NCBI RefSeq assembly: GCF_018598175.1
Contig: NZ_JAHESE010000006.1
Location: forward strand, 124,001 to 188,000
Direction of reading: 5' to 3'
DNA from: Dawidia cretensis
GTDB lineage: Bacteria > Bacteroidota > Bacteroidia > Cytophagales > Cyclobacteriaceae
DNA length: 64,000 bases
Within the stretch, counting starts at the first letter, position 1. Every line of letters begins with the position of its first letter. Below, piece by piece: positions 35,058-44,180 of the stretch. The position numbers and the translations under genes were made by a program. Under the pieces are notes generated by a model. That model saw only the letters and a program-made list of their open reading frames with translations. It ran no database searches and was not told the DNA's origin.

Positions 35058-35954
35058 ATGAAAAAGAATCACGTCATAGTCTTTGTATCGAGTCTTATGT
35101 TCTGTGCATGCGCTGAAGACTCCATGAACACAACCGGAACTTCTGCTCTTACGGCAGAAGTGGGAAAAATTGAAACAAGGTATTCTCAAGGGGATGTGGA
35201 AAAGAAACCAACCAACGGCCCCAAAATTGAAACACTCATGGGCAAGGACGAGCTGGAGAAATTCTATAGTAAATTAAATAACAGAATTTCTGCAGATCGT
35301 GGTGACAAACGGGATAAATATCAAATTGCCAGTACTCTTTTCGATGGCTATGATGTAGGTGTTATACCTAATGCGAACCAGTGTCCTTCATGGTCTGAAA
35401 AAATTGTTTTTAATATGGATTGTGAGGATAGTGGGGGGATTACCGGTTGGGACGATAATAGCACTGTCACTTCAGATGATTACCGAGGAAGCTGGACTAC
35501 ACACAATACAGATGTTACCATGGTGTTCTGTCGTGTCGACGGTCGATTTTTCAACAATCCTGCAGGTACATACAAGCCCAGCGCTGTCTTAAAGCTCGGT
35601 ACACTCTTTACTGGCATGGGAGAGATCGTAAGATTTTTTGACAACGAAGATTCGTCTAATAGTAATACATATTCGGGTGATATAGGTCCGAACTATATGG
35701 ATGGAAATACTACGCTGCGCTTTGCCAGTTTAACCAGCTATGGCTCCGGAGGCTGTTGCGCACCCTACCCAGATTTTTCGTTTGGATATGGCCTGCTGGG
35801 CTCTGGTGGTTATTATGGCAATCTTCTCATCGATGATGAAGATAGGCGCAATGCTAATGGGTTGAGCTATCGGGGGGTTAATACGGATCACATTGATAAT
35901 TTCCTTTATGGAGGTGGAAATACGCGTATTTTTATCACTCGCGCCAGAGAGTAG
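35058..35954 (+). CDS. Lipoprotein of unknown function
   Basis: A 298-aa protein with a signal and C-terminal cysteine of a lipobox type (LMFCAC, Cys18 most likely). The mature part is rich in Gly, Ser, Asp and Asn and contains a CC pair (YGSGGCCAPYPDF) and several repeats of the form FxxGY/GYY. I do not recognise a family. It is AT-rich relative to the host and is followed by a terminator, then a gene for a DsbA-like lipoprotein, so both may belong to the same acquired insert between the two copies of the 210-aa gene. Confidence 0.6.
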   Translation: MKKNHVIVFVSSLMFCACAEDSMNTTGTSALTAEVGKIETRYSQGDVEKKPTNGPKIETLMGKDELEKFYSKLNNRISADRGDKRDKYQIASTLFDGYDVGVIPNANQCPSWSEKIVFNMDCEDSGGITGWDDNSTVTSDDYRGSWTTHNTDVTMVFCRVDGRFFNNPAGTYKPSAVLKLGTLFTGMGEIVRFFDNEDSSNSNTYSGDIGPNYMDGNTTLRFASLTSYGSGGCCAPYPDFSFGYGLLGSGGYYGNLLIDDEDRRNANGLSYRGVNTDHIDNFLYGGGNTRIFITRARE

Positions 35955-35981
35955 TATTAGGCTATTATAATATCTAGTAAT

Positions 35982-36018
35982 AAGGCAGACTGCCCAGACA
36001 GGCAGTCGCCTTCTTTTA
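35982..36018 (+). terminator. Terminator after lipoprotein gene
   Basis: AAGGC-A-GACTGCC pairs with GGCAGTC-GCCTT (one bulged A) around a six-base loop, followed by TCTTTT. Confidence 0.8.
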
Positions 36019-36030
36019 ATGTAGTACATT

Positions 36031-37032
36031 ATGAATAACACTGTTATCTGCTCAATTTGCTTTTTGGCATTTTTGTTGTCGTGTACAAAAGATACTGCCA
36101 TACACCAAGATACTATTGCGTCTATCGGTAGCGAGCGCATTACCGTGGATAAGGTGGATGCCATAATTCAGAACCAACTTTATGAGAGCTTATATGGCAT
36201 ATATTATAAGCGAAAGATCGCTACTGAAGAATATCTGGCTCATAGTCTTATACTTCGAGAGGCTGAAAAGGAGTCAATCACCACGGATGCGCTCCTGGAG
36301 CGAGAGTTAAAGATTCGCGCCAAAAAAAAAGACACGCTCGCTTTCATATCGGAGCATCATCTTGAAAAAGGAATTATCGACCCTGAACGTCCCTTCAACT
36401 ATTTTGACGTAAGGAGCCCGCAAGGGAAACGGTTACTACGTGATATTTACTATAAGAAGATACTACAGGATTATATAGCGGAATTAATGACCAAATATGA
36501 TGCAAAAATTACGCTAATACCTCCGCTTCCGCCTCGAAAGGATGTTGCCGGACTTCATGGATTTCCTGTCTCAAGTATGAATGGCGATAAGCCCAAAATC
36601 TGGCTTATTTCAGATTACGATTGTCCCAATTGTCAAAATTTCTCCCCTATCTTCAAGGACCTACGAATGAGGTATGCGTCAAGATTTGACTTCGTCCATA
36701 CCAGCAGTGTAACGCAAGGAAGTCTCCCGGAGAGGGTCTCGGCATGTGCTGATGTTTATGGAAGATTTTGGGAAGTGCATGATTATATTTTCGAAAGATT
36801 GCCATTTGATTCGCTTGATTTTATTAAGGCGTCTTCCAGGCTTAGTCTTACTGAAGCGCAAGCTAAACAGTGTTTAGCGTATAGTGGAATGGATGCTCGG
36901 CAAAACGATGTCCTTCAAAAACTTGGAATATCCCTTACGCCCACATTAATTATTGATGGCCGAATATATTACGGCGATTATTCATTAGAAAAGATTTGCG
37001 AATACATCGATGCCGCTTCACGGTTTCAATAA
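36031..37032 (+). CDS. DsbA/thioredoxin-fold lipoprotein
   Basis: A 333-aa protein with lipoprotein signal (FLLSC, Cys18). The N-terminal half (about 35-160) is helical and recalls the SurA-type chaperone N-domain (IGSERITVDKVDAIIQ...YLAHSLILREAEKESI). The C-terminal half is a DsbA-like thioredoxin fold with active-site CPNC (Cys198 to Cys201) in SDYDCPNCQNF and the cis-proline region LTPTLIIDGR. It probably makes or reshuffles disulfide bonds outside the cytoplasm. The combination of a chaperone-like N-domain with DsbA resembles disulfide-handling lipoproteins of Bacteroidota. It starts 13 bp after the terminator of the previous gene. Confidence 0.8.
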   Translation: MNNTVICSICFLAFLLSCTKDTAIHQDTIASIGSERITVDKVDAIIQNQLYESLYGIYYKRKIATEEYLAHSLILREAEKESITTDALLERELKIRAKKKDTLAFISEHHLEKGIIDPERPFNYFDVRSPQGKRLLRDIYYKKILQDYIAELMTKYDAKITLIPPLPPRKDVAGLHGFPVSSMNGDKPKIWLISDYDCPNCQNFSPIFKDLRMRYASRFDFVHTSSVTQGSLPERVSACADVYGRFWEVHDYIFERLPFDSLDFIKASSRLSLTEAQAKQCLAYSGMDARQNDVLQKLGISLTPTLIIDGRIYYGDYSLEKICEYIDAASRFQ

Positions 37033-37180
37033 AACGTTATGCTGGCAAAATAGGATTCTTTTGCGGTAACACAATATTCTTTATATTGGAGTCAGATTCC
37101 TTGCCCACCTGATCCAATCCGATCTATAGCCCACTGGGAGTCAATCATTCATCAATTCTAATAGTCTCTGAAAGAAAATT

Positions 37181-38881
37181 ATGTCCAGTGCAAAGATTAA
37201 AGACCTGTTTAACGGTAGATTTTTTGAAATACCTAAATATCAACGAGGCTATGCATGGGAAGCCCAAAATGTTCAGGACCTTTTCGACGACATTTCCGAA
37301 TCCATCGAATCAAATTCAAGCCACTATGTCGGTACAATTGTACTATCAACCGACGGAGATGATGACGAGAAATTCTATGTTGTGGATGGGCAACAGCGCA
37401 TCACAACGTTGACGTTAATTATTTCAGCTCTTGTTAAAAAACTTAGCAAGGACGATTCAATTTATTTTACAAGGTCATATATTGAAGATGAGGGCCGCTA
37501 TAAGCTATCGCCAGCCACCCGGGATAAGGCGTATTTTGTTGATCTTCTTAATGGGATAGGGGTCGCCCCGCAGAACAAAAGCCAACGCACGCTTCATGAG
37601 CGATTTAAAGAAATTGAGCTTAGAGTCGAGACCATACCCGACAAAAAGAAGTTTTTAAAGTCACTCGAGAAATTAGAGATTGTGGAGTTCATTGAAAACT
37701 CCGAAGGCGATGCCATCCGGATTTTCCAAACTGTAAACGACAGGGGTAAGCCATTATCTAATGTAGAGAAAGCGAAAAGCTTATTGATTTATTTCTCAAA
37801 CAGATATCTAAACAGAAAACTCGATGACACGATTAATGACTATTTCAGTGATATTTTTGAAACCTACGATGACATAAAAATTCTTGGCGAAAGCTTGGGA
37901 ATCCGGCTTATCAACAACAAAGATTTTAATGAAGATAACCTGATGAGATATCACTTCGTGACCTACAGTCAGGAGAACTATGATCCAAGCGCGGAGTATG
38001 TTTTTCACTATTTAAAAACCAAGCTTTCGGATTTACGGAAAGACAATATCGATGCAGGTTATGTCCAACTTGAAAAGTTCATTAATTCCTACACCAGCAG
38101 CTTAAAGATATTTTTTGAAAGCTTCCGAAAAATCATTTCGATGGCATCAACAGACAAGAATTACTATAATATTTTCGTAGTCCTAAATTTGTCTGCAACG
38201 CTTTACCCCTTAATTACGGAGCTTGCCACGGCCGACCTTTTGGATAAGCCTGTATCAAAAGACGGTAAAGATGTCACGTTTCTGAATCTGGTTGAGCTTA
38301 TTGACGTAAGGGTATATAAAACGCGTGGCACCGACCCCAAAGCCGATATCGCAAAAATCGTAAACGCAATACGAATTAACACTCCGAATCAAATCGCTGA
38401 ATCCCTGATGTGGTTCAATCAGCGTTGGATGACTAAAGAACAGTTTCAGTCTAATCTGCATGCAAATATCTACGAAAACCGGTCACTGAACCATATCTTC
38501 ATCACCTACTCGGAAGAGTTACATGGCACAGAATATACGCTAAAAGAGTTTAAGGAATTTGTTTCTAAAACGCCCAACATCGAGCACATCTTGTCTCAGA
38601 CACCAAATTTCGATCCTCAGGCACTTGGCTTTCAGAACCTTCAGGACTTTTTAGATCATGAACACCAGCTTGGCAATCTCACAGTTCTGGAGAAGAGTTT
38701 AAATTCGGCGATCCAAAATAAAAGTACTTTTGATAAAAGCGTGACTTATAAAAGAAGCCTTTTCAAAATGACAAACAAGCTGTCTGCCGAGATAGATACA
38801 AGCAAAAAATTCACTAAAACTGAGCTGATAAACAGAACAAAAGAGATTGCTGATTTCTGCCTGAAAAAATGGTGGTGTTAA
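37181..38881 (+). CDS. DUF262/DUF1524 protein (GmrSD-like type IV restriction nuclease)
   Basis: A 566-aa fusion. The N-terminal DUF262 (ParB-like) part has IPKYQRGYAW (17-26) and the DGQQR motif (69-73), which is the NTP-hydrolysing signature. The C-terminal DUF1524 part has the HNH-like NIEHILSQ (His469) and LGNLTVL. This is the GmrS-GmrD layout in one chain; GmrSD cleaves DNA carrying glucosylated hydroxymethylcytosine, and relatives (BrxU) also defend against modified phage DNA. It lies in the AT-rich insert between the duplicated genes. Total length is close to typical GmrSD-type fusions. Confidence 0.88.
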   Translation: MSSAKIKDLFNGRFFEIPKYQRGYAWEAQNVQDLFDDISESIESNSSHYVGTIVLSTDGDDDEKFYVVDGQQRITTLTLIISALVKKLSKDDSIYFTRSYIEDEGRYKLSPATRDKAYFVDLLNGIGVAPQNKSQRTLHERFKEIELRVETIPDKKKFLKSLEKLEIVEFIENSEGDAIRIFQTVNDRGKPLSNVEKAKSLLIYFSNRYLNRKLDDTINDYFSDIFETYDDIKILGESLGIRLINNKDFNEDNLMRYHFVTYSQENYDPSAEYVFHYLKTKLSDLRKDNIDAGYVQLEKFINSYTSSLKIFFESFRKIISMASTDKNYYNIFVVLNLSATLYPLITELATADLLDKPVSKDGKDVTFLNLVELIDVRVYKTRGTDPKADIAKIVNAIRINTPNQIAESLMWFNQRWMTKEQFQSNLHANIYENRSLNHIFITYSEELHGTEYTLKEFKEFVSKTPNIEHILSQTPNFDPQALGFQNLQDFLDHEHQLGNLTVLEKSLNSAIQNKSTFDKSVTYKRSLFKMTNKLSAEIDTSKKFTKTELINRTKEIADFCLKKWWC

Positions 38882-38965
38882 AAATCCACTGCGCCGGAAC
38901 TCTATAGGAGATAATCGCAAATACACGGGGGCCGAAGACGAAAATATACCAAACCACCATCGTGC

Positions 38966-39598
38966 TCACGGGGAATCTCCAAACTCACCTCCCTTTATTT
39001 GTGGGGCATAGCCTGCGCGAAAAGCATTTACGATTGAATCAGGTGTCAGTATTGTCAACAGGGAAGCTTCAGGCACGGCGATACTATCTTCGTAACCAAA
39101 GGGAGTCCACCGATGCAGTTTCCCTTTGCTGAAAAGATAAGGATCTTCATTCATTAATGTAAATGTTCCTTCCGGGATGGCAGAAGGCAGGCGTTGATGC
39201 ATGGCCTTTTCCTCTTCATGCGTGATCCTCTCCCTGTGTATGATCGCGTCAATTTCTTTTATGGACGTCGACATGCTGAAATTATACAGGTGATTTCCCT
39301 GTATCCAACAGGACTTAAATCTTTTTGCATCTTCTCTCCGGCATTCAAAACAAGGTCGATGACCGGCAGCAAAGGCGGTGGCCTCATCCAGGAAAAATAG
39401 TTCCGTCCAGCGGCCGGCAGTCATTACCGTTCTTTCCCTGCCTTTAAACTCCAGCACACACGTGATCCATGCTATATGTTTAAATTCGCGGATAATTTCT
39501 TTGTGTTCATTGTGTATAACACCACGATTGCCCATCCAGGACCCACGCGCGCTGGTTTTAATGATTCTTCCTAACGGGTCAACACGATTCTGAAGCAT
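38966..39598 (-). CDS. Conserved protein with CxxC motif, intact copy
   Basis: A 210-aa protein with segments SARGSWMGNRGVIHN, RWTELFFLDEATAFAAGHRPCFECRRED, IHRERITHEEEKAMHQRLP and TILTPDSIVNAFRAGYAP. The pair of cysteines in PCFEC and neighbouring histidines suggest a metal site, although no further ligand pair is obvious. I recall similar proteins in other bacteria but know no function for them. A damaged partial copy in the same orientation lies at 34,060-34,505. Confidence 0.65.
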   Translation of the reverse strand: MLQNRVDPLGRIIKTSARGSWMGNRGVIHNEHKEIIREFKHIAWITCVLEFKGRERTVMTAGRWTELFFLDEATAFAAGHRPCFECRREDAKRFKSCWIQGNHLYNFSMSTSIKEIDAIIHRERITHEEEKAMHQRLPSAIPEGTFTLMNEDPYLFSKGKLHRWTPFGYEDSIAVPEASLLTILTPDSIVNAFRAGYAPQIKGGEFGDSP

Positions 39599-39903
39599 GT
39601 CCTAAAATTAAACAAGCAGATGCTTATTTCCGAAACAGATGCTTGGAGTGTCAATGTTCTTTACAAAGCACATTTCCTCTAACGACTCGACATGCAAATA
39701 CTGTATGCAGAAGATGATGCAGAGGGTTATGGCTTCTTTCTGGTGGTTTTAAAATTCCTGAGCATGTTTTCGTCCAAAATTTGCATGAACTTCGTAGATC
39801 TTACTTATGCACCGTTTCGGATAATTCCGTCCGCCAGGATTCCAAAAATAGCGTGTACTTTGTGCGTACGAGGGCAGCGGTATTCTCCCTCTGTCCTACC
39901 TAT
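39599..39903. other. Intergenic region, nothing convincing
   Basis: Contains a short plus-strand frame reading MQILYAEDDAEGYGFFLVVLK, which looks like the first strand of a response-regulator receiver but breaks off at once. It may be a scrap of a receiver gene. No other signal seen. Confidence 0.4.
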
Positions 39904-40810
39904 ATGCGATACGTTACCTGCAGTCTGTGCCAGGCTGATCAGATCCCTCAAAATTCCGCTCTTCGCGTCGACAATGCATTGTACTGCGAAAATTGCTTAA
40001 AAGAAACATTTCCTGACGACGCGTCCTTGAAGGGTAAGCAAGTCTTCCGGGAATACGACCCAACCGTATGCTTTAATTGTGCCCAGGATTTTGGCGAGCG
40101 GCCACTCGAAAAGTTAGGTAGTTATCCGGTTTGCCGGGACTGCGACGACGCCATCAAACAAAAAGTATTCCCTACCTGGGTGAAGGCCTTTTTTATGGGC
40201 GTGCTCGTACTCGTGGTTTTTTTCCTTTGTCTGGAACTGGCGATTTATACACGCCCATTTCCTGTTGAAGGAGTTGGATAAAACAGTGGCTGCAGGCGAC
40301 CTTGATGCGTCGGCCGCACACTTTCATACCATAGCCGGAAACGTCCCAGAGATCGAGGATTTTACATTTCTCTCCGAATTCTATCGCGGCCTTACTCTAT
40401 TGCGAGACGATCAGTCAGCAGAGGCCGTGAAAGCGTTTGAGAACAGCGTCAAACTACCCGAAGCGTATAACGTACCCCGCTATCTGCTGCAGGCCCGCGT
40501 CGGTGCTGCATACGATAATCACGACTACCGCAACTTCCTGGAGTTTTCAAAACAAGGACTTGTATACGATACATCGGCCACCGCGTGGGCCAGGGTCGCG
40601 TCAGCCTATTCGTGCCTGTATGTGACCGAAAAAAGCGACTCACTTCTGACAAGCACCCAGCTGTACGTTGACAAAACCCGACTGGTGGGCGATACAACAC
40701 GCGAACTTGCTGTGTACCTAAATTTAATCGAATACCGGGTGGCCATGAACAAAATCGTCGACCGTAAAGACTTTGAAGAAAAATTCCCCAACGGGTGGAC
40801 TAAAAACTAA
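39904..40810 (+). pseudogene. Zinc-ribbon/TPR membrane protein, split by a frameshift
   Basis: From ATG 39904 the frame encodes a cysteine-rich cytoplasmic part with pairs CSLC, CENC, CFNC and CRDC (two zinc ribbons), then a membrane helix that runs into a stop at 40281. A second frame continues from within the helix (FVWNWRF...) through TPR-like helices (AGNVPEIEDFTFLSEFYRGLTLL, LARVGAAYDNHDYRNF) to 40810. Deleting one T from the seven-T run at 40217-40223 joins them, giving about 301 residues. The gene ends six bases before the membrane-protease gene and is probably co-transcribed with it. Confidence 0.7.
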
Positions 40811-40815
40811 TCATT

Positions 40816-41346
40816 ATGTTTTTTATACCAGGACAAGTTATTGCTGCACTCACCTTCCCCGGTGTTATCGTACACGAGTTTGCGCACATGATATTTTGTA
40901 AGATCCGAGGAGTAGCTGTGCTGGACGCATGTTATTTCCGAATCGGAAACCCTGCAGGCTATGTCATTCACGAGCGCACCACAAACTTCTATTCTTCTTT
41001 TCTGATCGCGACCGGTCCTTTTCTCGTGAATTCTATTCTATGCTTCCTCATCTGCCTCCCGGCATACGTGCCGATCTCGGTCTTTGATGTAACCAGTCCA
41101 CTATCAGCCGCATTGATGTGGTTAGGGGTTTCAATCGGCATGCATGCCATACCGTCCACCGGCGATGCCAACAACATGTGGCAGGATGCCAAGACCCACG
41201 TACGATCGCTAAACCCGCTGGCAATACTGACGTTCCCGCTGGTTGTAGTAATCTATGTCTTCAACGTGCTCCGCGTAATATGGGCCGACCTGGGCTACGG
41301 CATTCTGATCGGCGTAGGGCTGCCTTCCTGGATTTTTGGCAGCTAG
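40816..41346 (+). CDS. Membrane zinc metalloprotease-like protein (HEFAH, M50/DUF3267-like)
   Basis: A 176-aa membrane protein with the zinc-protease motif VHEFAHMIFCKIRG in the first helix, near the N-terminus, and four or five further hydrophobic segments. The placement of HExxH in a helix fits site-2-protease-like (M50) or DUF3267 putative zincins. The second motif (NPxDG-like aspartate) is not obvious; STGDANNM at about 118 may supply it. It is coupled to the zinc-ribbon/TPR gene (five bases apart). A plausible role is regulated intramembrane proteolysis with the TPR protein as partner; this is inference. Confidence 0.65.
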   Translation: MFFIPGQVIAALTFPGVIVHEFAHMIFCKIRGVAVLDACYFRIGNPAGYVIHERTTNFYSSFLIATGPFLVNSILCFLICLPAYVPISVFDVTSPLSAALMWLGVSIGMHAIPSTGDANNMWQDAKTHVRSLNPLAILTFPLVVVIYVFNVLRVIWADLGYGILIGVGLPSWIFGS

Positions 41347-41452
41347 TATTTCAATGCAGTTAGCGTAGCTTGAGTACACTTCTCAGTGAGATCTATATAT
41401 TCTTACTGAAGGAACCAAGGTTACGTTATAGGAATTTAGAAAGTGCATTAAC

Positions 41453-41490
41453 AAAGAAGGCTGGCTCACTTTTGAGACAGCCTTCTTTTT
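41453..41490. terminator. Bidirectional terminator
   Basis: AAGAAGGCTG with CAGCCTTCTT plus an inner CTCA/TGAG pair; A run on the left and T run on the right. It serves the metalloprotease gene and the convergent TonB receptor gene. Confidence 0.85.
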
Positions 41491-41504
41491 AGAGGGGGTA
41501 TGTC

Positions 41505-43949
41505 CTAAAACTTGTACGCTACGGCTGCTGTGAAGTTGCGTTGTTTTTGCGGGTTTACAGACCAGTAGCCGATGTAGTACTGCTCATCTGTAATGTTGTT
41601 TACGCTAAAGTTCACACGGTACTTTTTTGCATTGTAAAATACGGTACCGTTCAGCAGCATGTAGCTTGGCAGGTCAAACGTACCCGTTACGCTGTTGTCA
41701 ACAACACGGTATTCGCTGGCATAGTTGCCGCCAACGCCTACGCCAAAGTTTTTGAGGATGCTGCTGCTAAACCGGTATGTAGCCCAAAGGTTGACCTGGT
41801 CCGACGGGCCCTGCCCGCCTGATGCACGGCCAACCTCATTGTAGAAATCTGTTGGGTTTTCCGGGTTGGGGTCTACCACCTTGTTGGAATTATGGCTAAA
41901 GCCAGCGATCAGCTCAAGCCCATGAGCCGGCTGTGCGCTTAGATCGATCTCAAAGCCTTTGCTGCGGACGGCACCGGTTTGCAATCCAGTACCCGCGGGG
42001 GTATCCACAACCCGGTCGGATACTTTGATATTGTAATAAGAGACCGTAGCAGAAAATTTTTCTGAAAGGTATGTTTTCACTCCGAATTCAAACTGATTGG
42101 CATGTTCCGGCTTGTACGATCTTACTTCACCGGTAGGCTCGAATGTTTCTTCATCGTAAACGGCCCTTGGTTCAACATTCACAAAAGCATTCATGTAGTT
42201 CGCAAATACCGATACCTTGTTTAAGACAGGTTGGTATTGCAGCCCCAATTTTGGCGATACGGAAAACTGACTATAGTCATCATCGGGGTTAGATTTATCG
42301 CCGTTTGAATCGAAATGATCTGCACGAAGACTTACCATCGCCGAAAATTTCGGCGTAAAATTGATCACATCGGATACATACATGCTTGCCGTACTATTTT
42401 CAATGTCAGTAAGCACTTCGCCTGTTGGGCCAACCAATGCGTCAACCGCACTCCGCGTGAGCGGTATAGGCGCTTCTTCCCCAACAAAATTACCATCTTC
42501 ATCAAAAATAAGATCGCCGCCTATTTTATCGCCTTGTGGCGTTACCCTGCGGCCTACACCATAGCCACTGCCTTGATCCGTGGCGTTGCGACGGTAATAA
42601 TCAAACCCCACCAGTAACCGGTTGCGCAATCCGCCTATTCTAAAATCACCGTTAAAGTTTTGCTGGATATCAACGGTTTTCATATCGTAATCAGCCACAT
42701 GAAAAGAAAGATCAAAGTACTCGTCGTTCGCATTTTCATCATCATAGATGTAGCTGTAAATGCCATCCGATTTGGCGCTTCCACCGGATAGTACCGTTTG
42801 CGACTGCCACTGGTCGGATATTTTGTAAACGGCCTGCGCCTGAAAATTCAGTCTTGGGTTTTTAATGGTCAGATCGTTATCGGTAAAAGAAAGTTTGGGA
42901 TTGAGATTAAGCGATTCAATGCTGTTAAAAGGAAGCGGATTTACCCTGTCTGTATTAAAAAATACCGGCGCTACCGCGCGTTTCTCGCTCAGTATTTCGG
43001 CCATCACTGTAAAGCTTAGCTTATCGTTAACCTCCCATGCCAGGGATGGTGCAATGAAGAAGGATTTCTTGAAGCCCGCATCCTGAAAACTTTCCTCGGT
43101 ATGATACGCTGCGTTTAACCGGAACGCTATTTTTTCGGTTTTGCTCAGTGGGGTATTTATATCAATACTTACCCTGTGCAGGTCAAAGCTGCCTATGTTA
43201 TAGGCCACCTCACCACTAAAGCTATCAAATACAGGCTTTTTTGTAATGGTATTTATCATACCCCCATAAGAATAGGTGGTACCGCCAAACAGCGTTGCCG
43301 ATGGACCTTTTATTACTTGTATCTCCTCTACGTTGGCGATGTCCAGGTTGCCATTGGTCAACCCCGGCAGACCGTTGGTTAAGGTAGGCTGCGTCTCGAA
43401 TCCACGCAACGCAAAATATGCACCGCCATCACCTTCGCGACCGGTTGATCCCCACGTGCGCGAGATACCCGGTACGTTACGAAAGGCATCATCATAATTT
43501 ACGATGCCCTGCTCTTTCATCAGCTCGGCAGGCACTGAGCTATATACCTGGGGGTTCTCCAGATCGGCAAGCGGCATTTTGGCCACAATGGTATTATTTT
43601 TTGCCTTAAAGGCCGATACGTTAACCTCCTGCAGAAGAGCCGAGCTTTCTGCCAGTAAAAAATCTACTACGGCGTTGCCGCCGGCGGTAACTGTTACGCT
43701 CTGCTCCTTCTTCTCCAACCCTACCCCGCTTGCGACAATTACATAGTTGCCCGCTTTTATTGATTTAATAAGATAATTACCCTTTTCATCTGCGGTGGTG
43801 CCGATAGTTGTGCCTTTTACGGTTATAGACGCTTGGGTAGCCGGGGAATTGTCCGACATTTTTACATTACCGCTAATGGAGCCATTCTGGGCCAAGGCAA
43901 AGGCGGGCAGCATCAGTAATAGTGTGTAACAAAGTAGTTTTCTTGCCAT
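41505..43949 (-). CDS. TonB-dependent siderophore-type receptor
   Basis: An 814-aa outer-membrane receptor starting MARKLLCYTLLLMLPAFALAQ (signal peptide). A carboxypeptidase-like regulatory domain follows (GSISGNVKMSDNSPATQASITVKG, residues about 25-105), then a plug domain (FRNVPGISRTWGSTGREGDGGAYFALRGF, VEEIQVIKGPSATLFGG), and the 22-strand barrel ending in the aromatic AVAYKF. The arrangement fits siderophore receptors of the FhuE/FpvA kind with the usual Bacteroidota N-terminal domain. I start at 43949 since Met-Ala-Arg-Lys opens the signal peptide. AT-rich sequence upstream could hold a Fur site. Confidence 0.92.
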   Translation of the reverse strand: MARKLLCYTLLLMLPAFALAQNGSISGNVKMSDNSPATQASITVKGTTIGTTADEKGNYLIKSIKAGNYVIVASGVGLEKKEQSVTVTAGGNAVVDFLLAESSALLQEVNVSAFKAKNNTIVAKMPLADLENPQVYSSVPAELMKEQGIVNYDDAFRNVPGISRTWGSTGREGDGGAYFALRGFETQPTLTNGLPGLTNGNLDIANVEEIQVIKGPSATLFGGTTYSYGGMINTITKKPVFDSFSGEVAYNIGSFDLHRVSIDINTPLSKTEKIAFRLNAAYHTEESFQDAGFKKSFFIAPSLAWEVNDKLSFTVMAEILSEKRAVAPVFFNTDRVNPLPFNSIESLNLNPKLSFTDNDLTIKNPRLNFQAQAVYKISDQWQSQTVLSGGSAKSDGIYSYIYDDENANDEYFDLSFHVADYDMKTVDIQQNFNGDFRIGGLRNRLLVGFDYYRRNATDQGSGYGVGRRVTPQGDKIGGDLIFDEDGNFVGEEAPIPLTRSAVDALVGPTGEVLTDIENSTASMYVSDVINFTPKFSAMVSLRADHFDSNGDKSNPDDDYSQFSVSPKLGLQYQPVLNKVSVFANYMNAFVNVEPRAVYDEETFEPTGEVRSYKPEHANQFEFGVKTYLSEKFSATVSYYNIKVSDRVVDTPAGTGLQTGAVRSKGFEIDLSAQPAHGLELIAGFSHNSNKVVDPNPENPTDFYNEVGRASGGQGPSDQVNLWATYRFSSSILKNFGVGVGGNYASEYRVVDNSVTGTFDLPSYMLLNGTVFYNAKKYRVNFSVNNITDEQYYIGYWSVNPQKQRNFTAAVAYKF

Positions 43950-43975
43950 GAGATGGAGGTTATAGGGGGGCAAAA

Positions 43976-43995
43976 CTATTATTTATAATGATTCC
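43976..43995 (-). promoter_or_regulatory. Weak Fur-like half site upstream of the TonB receptor
   Basis: TATTATTTATAATGATTCC lies about 30 bp upstream of the receptor start and resembles one half of a Fur box (ATAATGATT). The other half is poor, so this is tentative. Confidence 0.25.
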
Positions 43996-44180
43996 AAACA
44001 ACCCACTTCAACAAAAAAGGCCTGTTAAAGCCATCAATTCTTCTCAAGCTTTCAAAAATGTACTAATGGAAGCAACGTTCTTGCAATTCGCCGGTCTTTA
44101 CCCTGTCCGGTGATTTAAATACTTTTCTTTTAGTCAGCATCGTTATCCGGAAGGCAGAGAATAAATTATACAAATAAGGT

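Noticed and set aside
39692-39790. Receiver-like opening MQILYAEDDAEGYGFF
   Set aside because: The similarity stops after about 20 residues and no phosphosite follows, so I kept it only as a note in the intergenic entry.
43971-43998. Promoter of the TonB receptor (TAnnTTTG on the minus strand with an upstream TTTG)
   Set aside because: The spacing is 16 bp instead of 19 and the leader would be too short.
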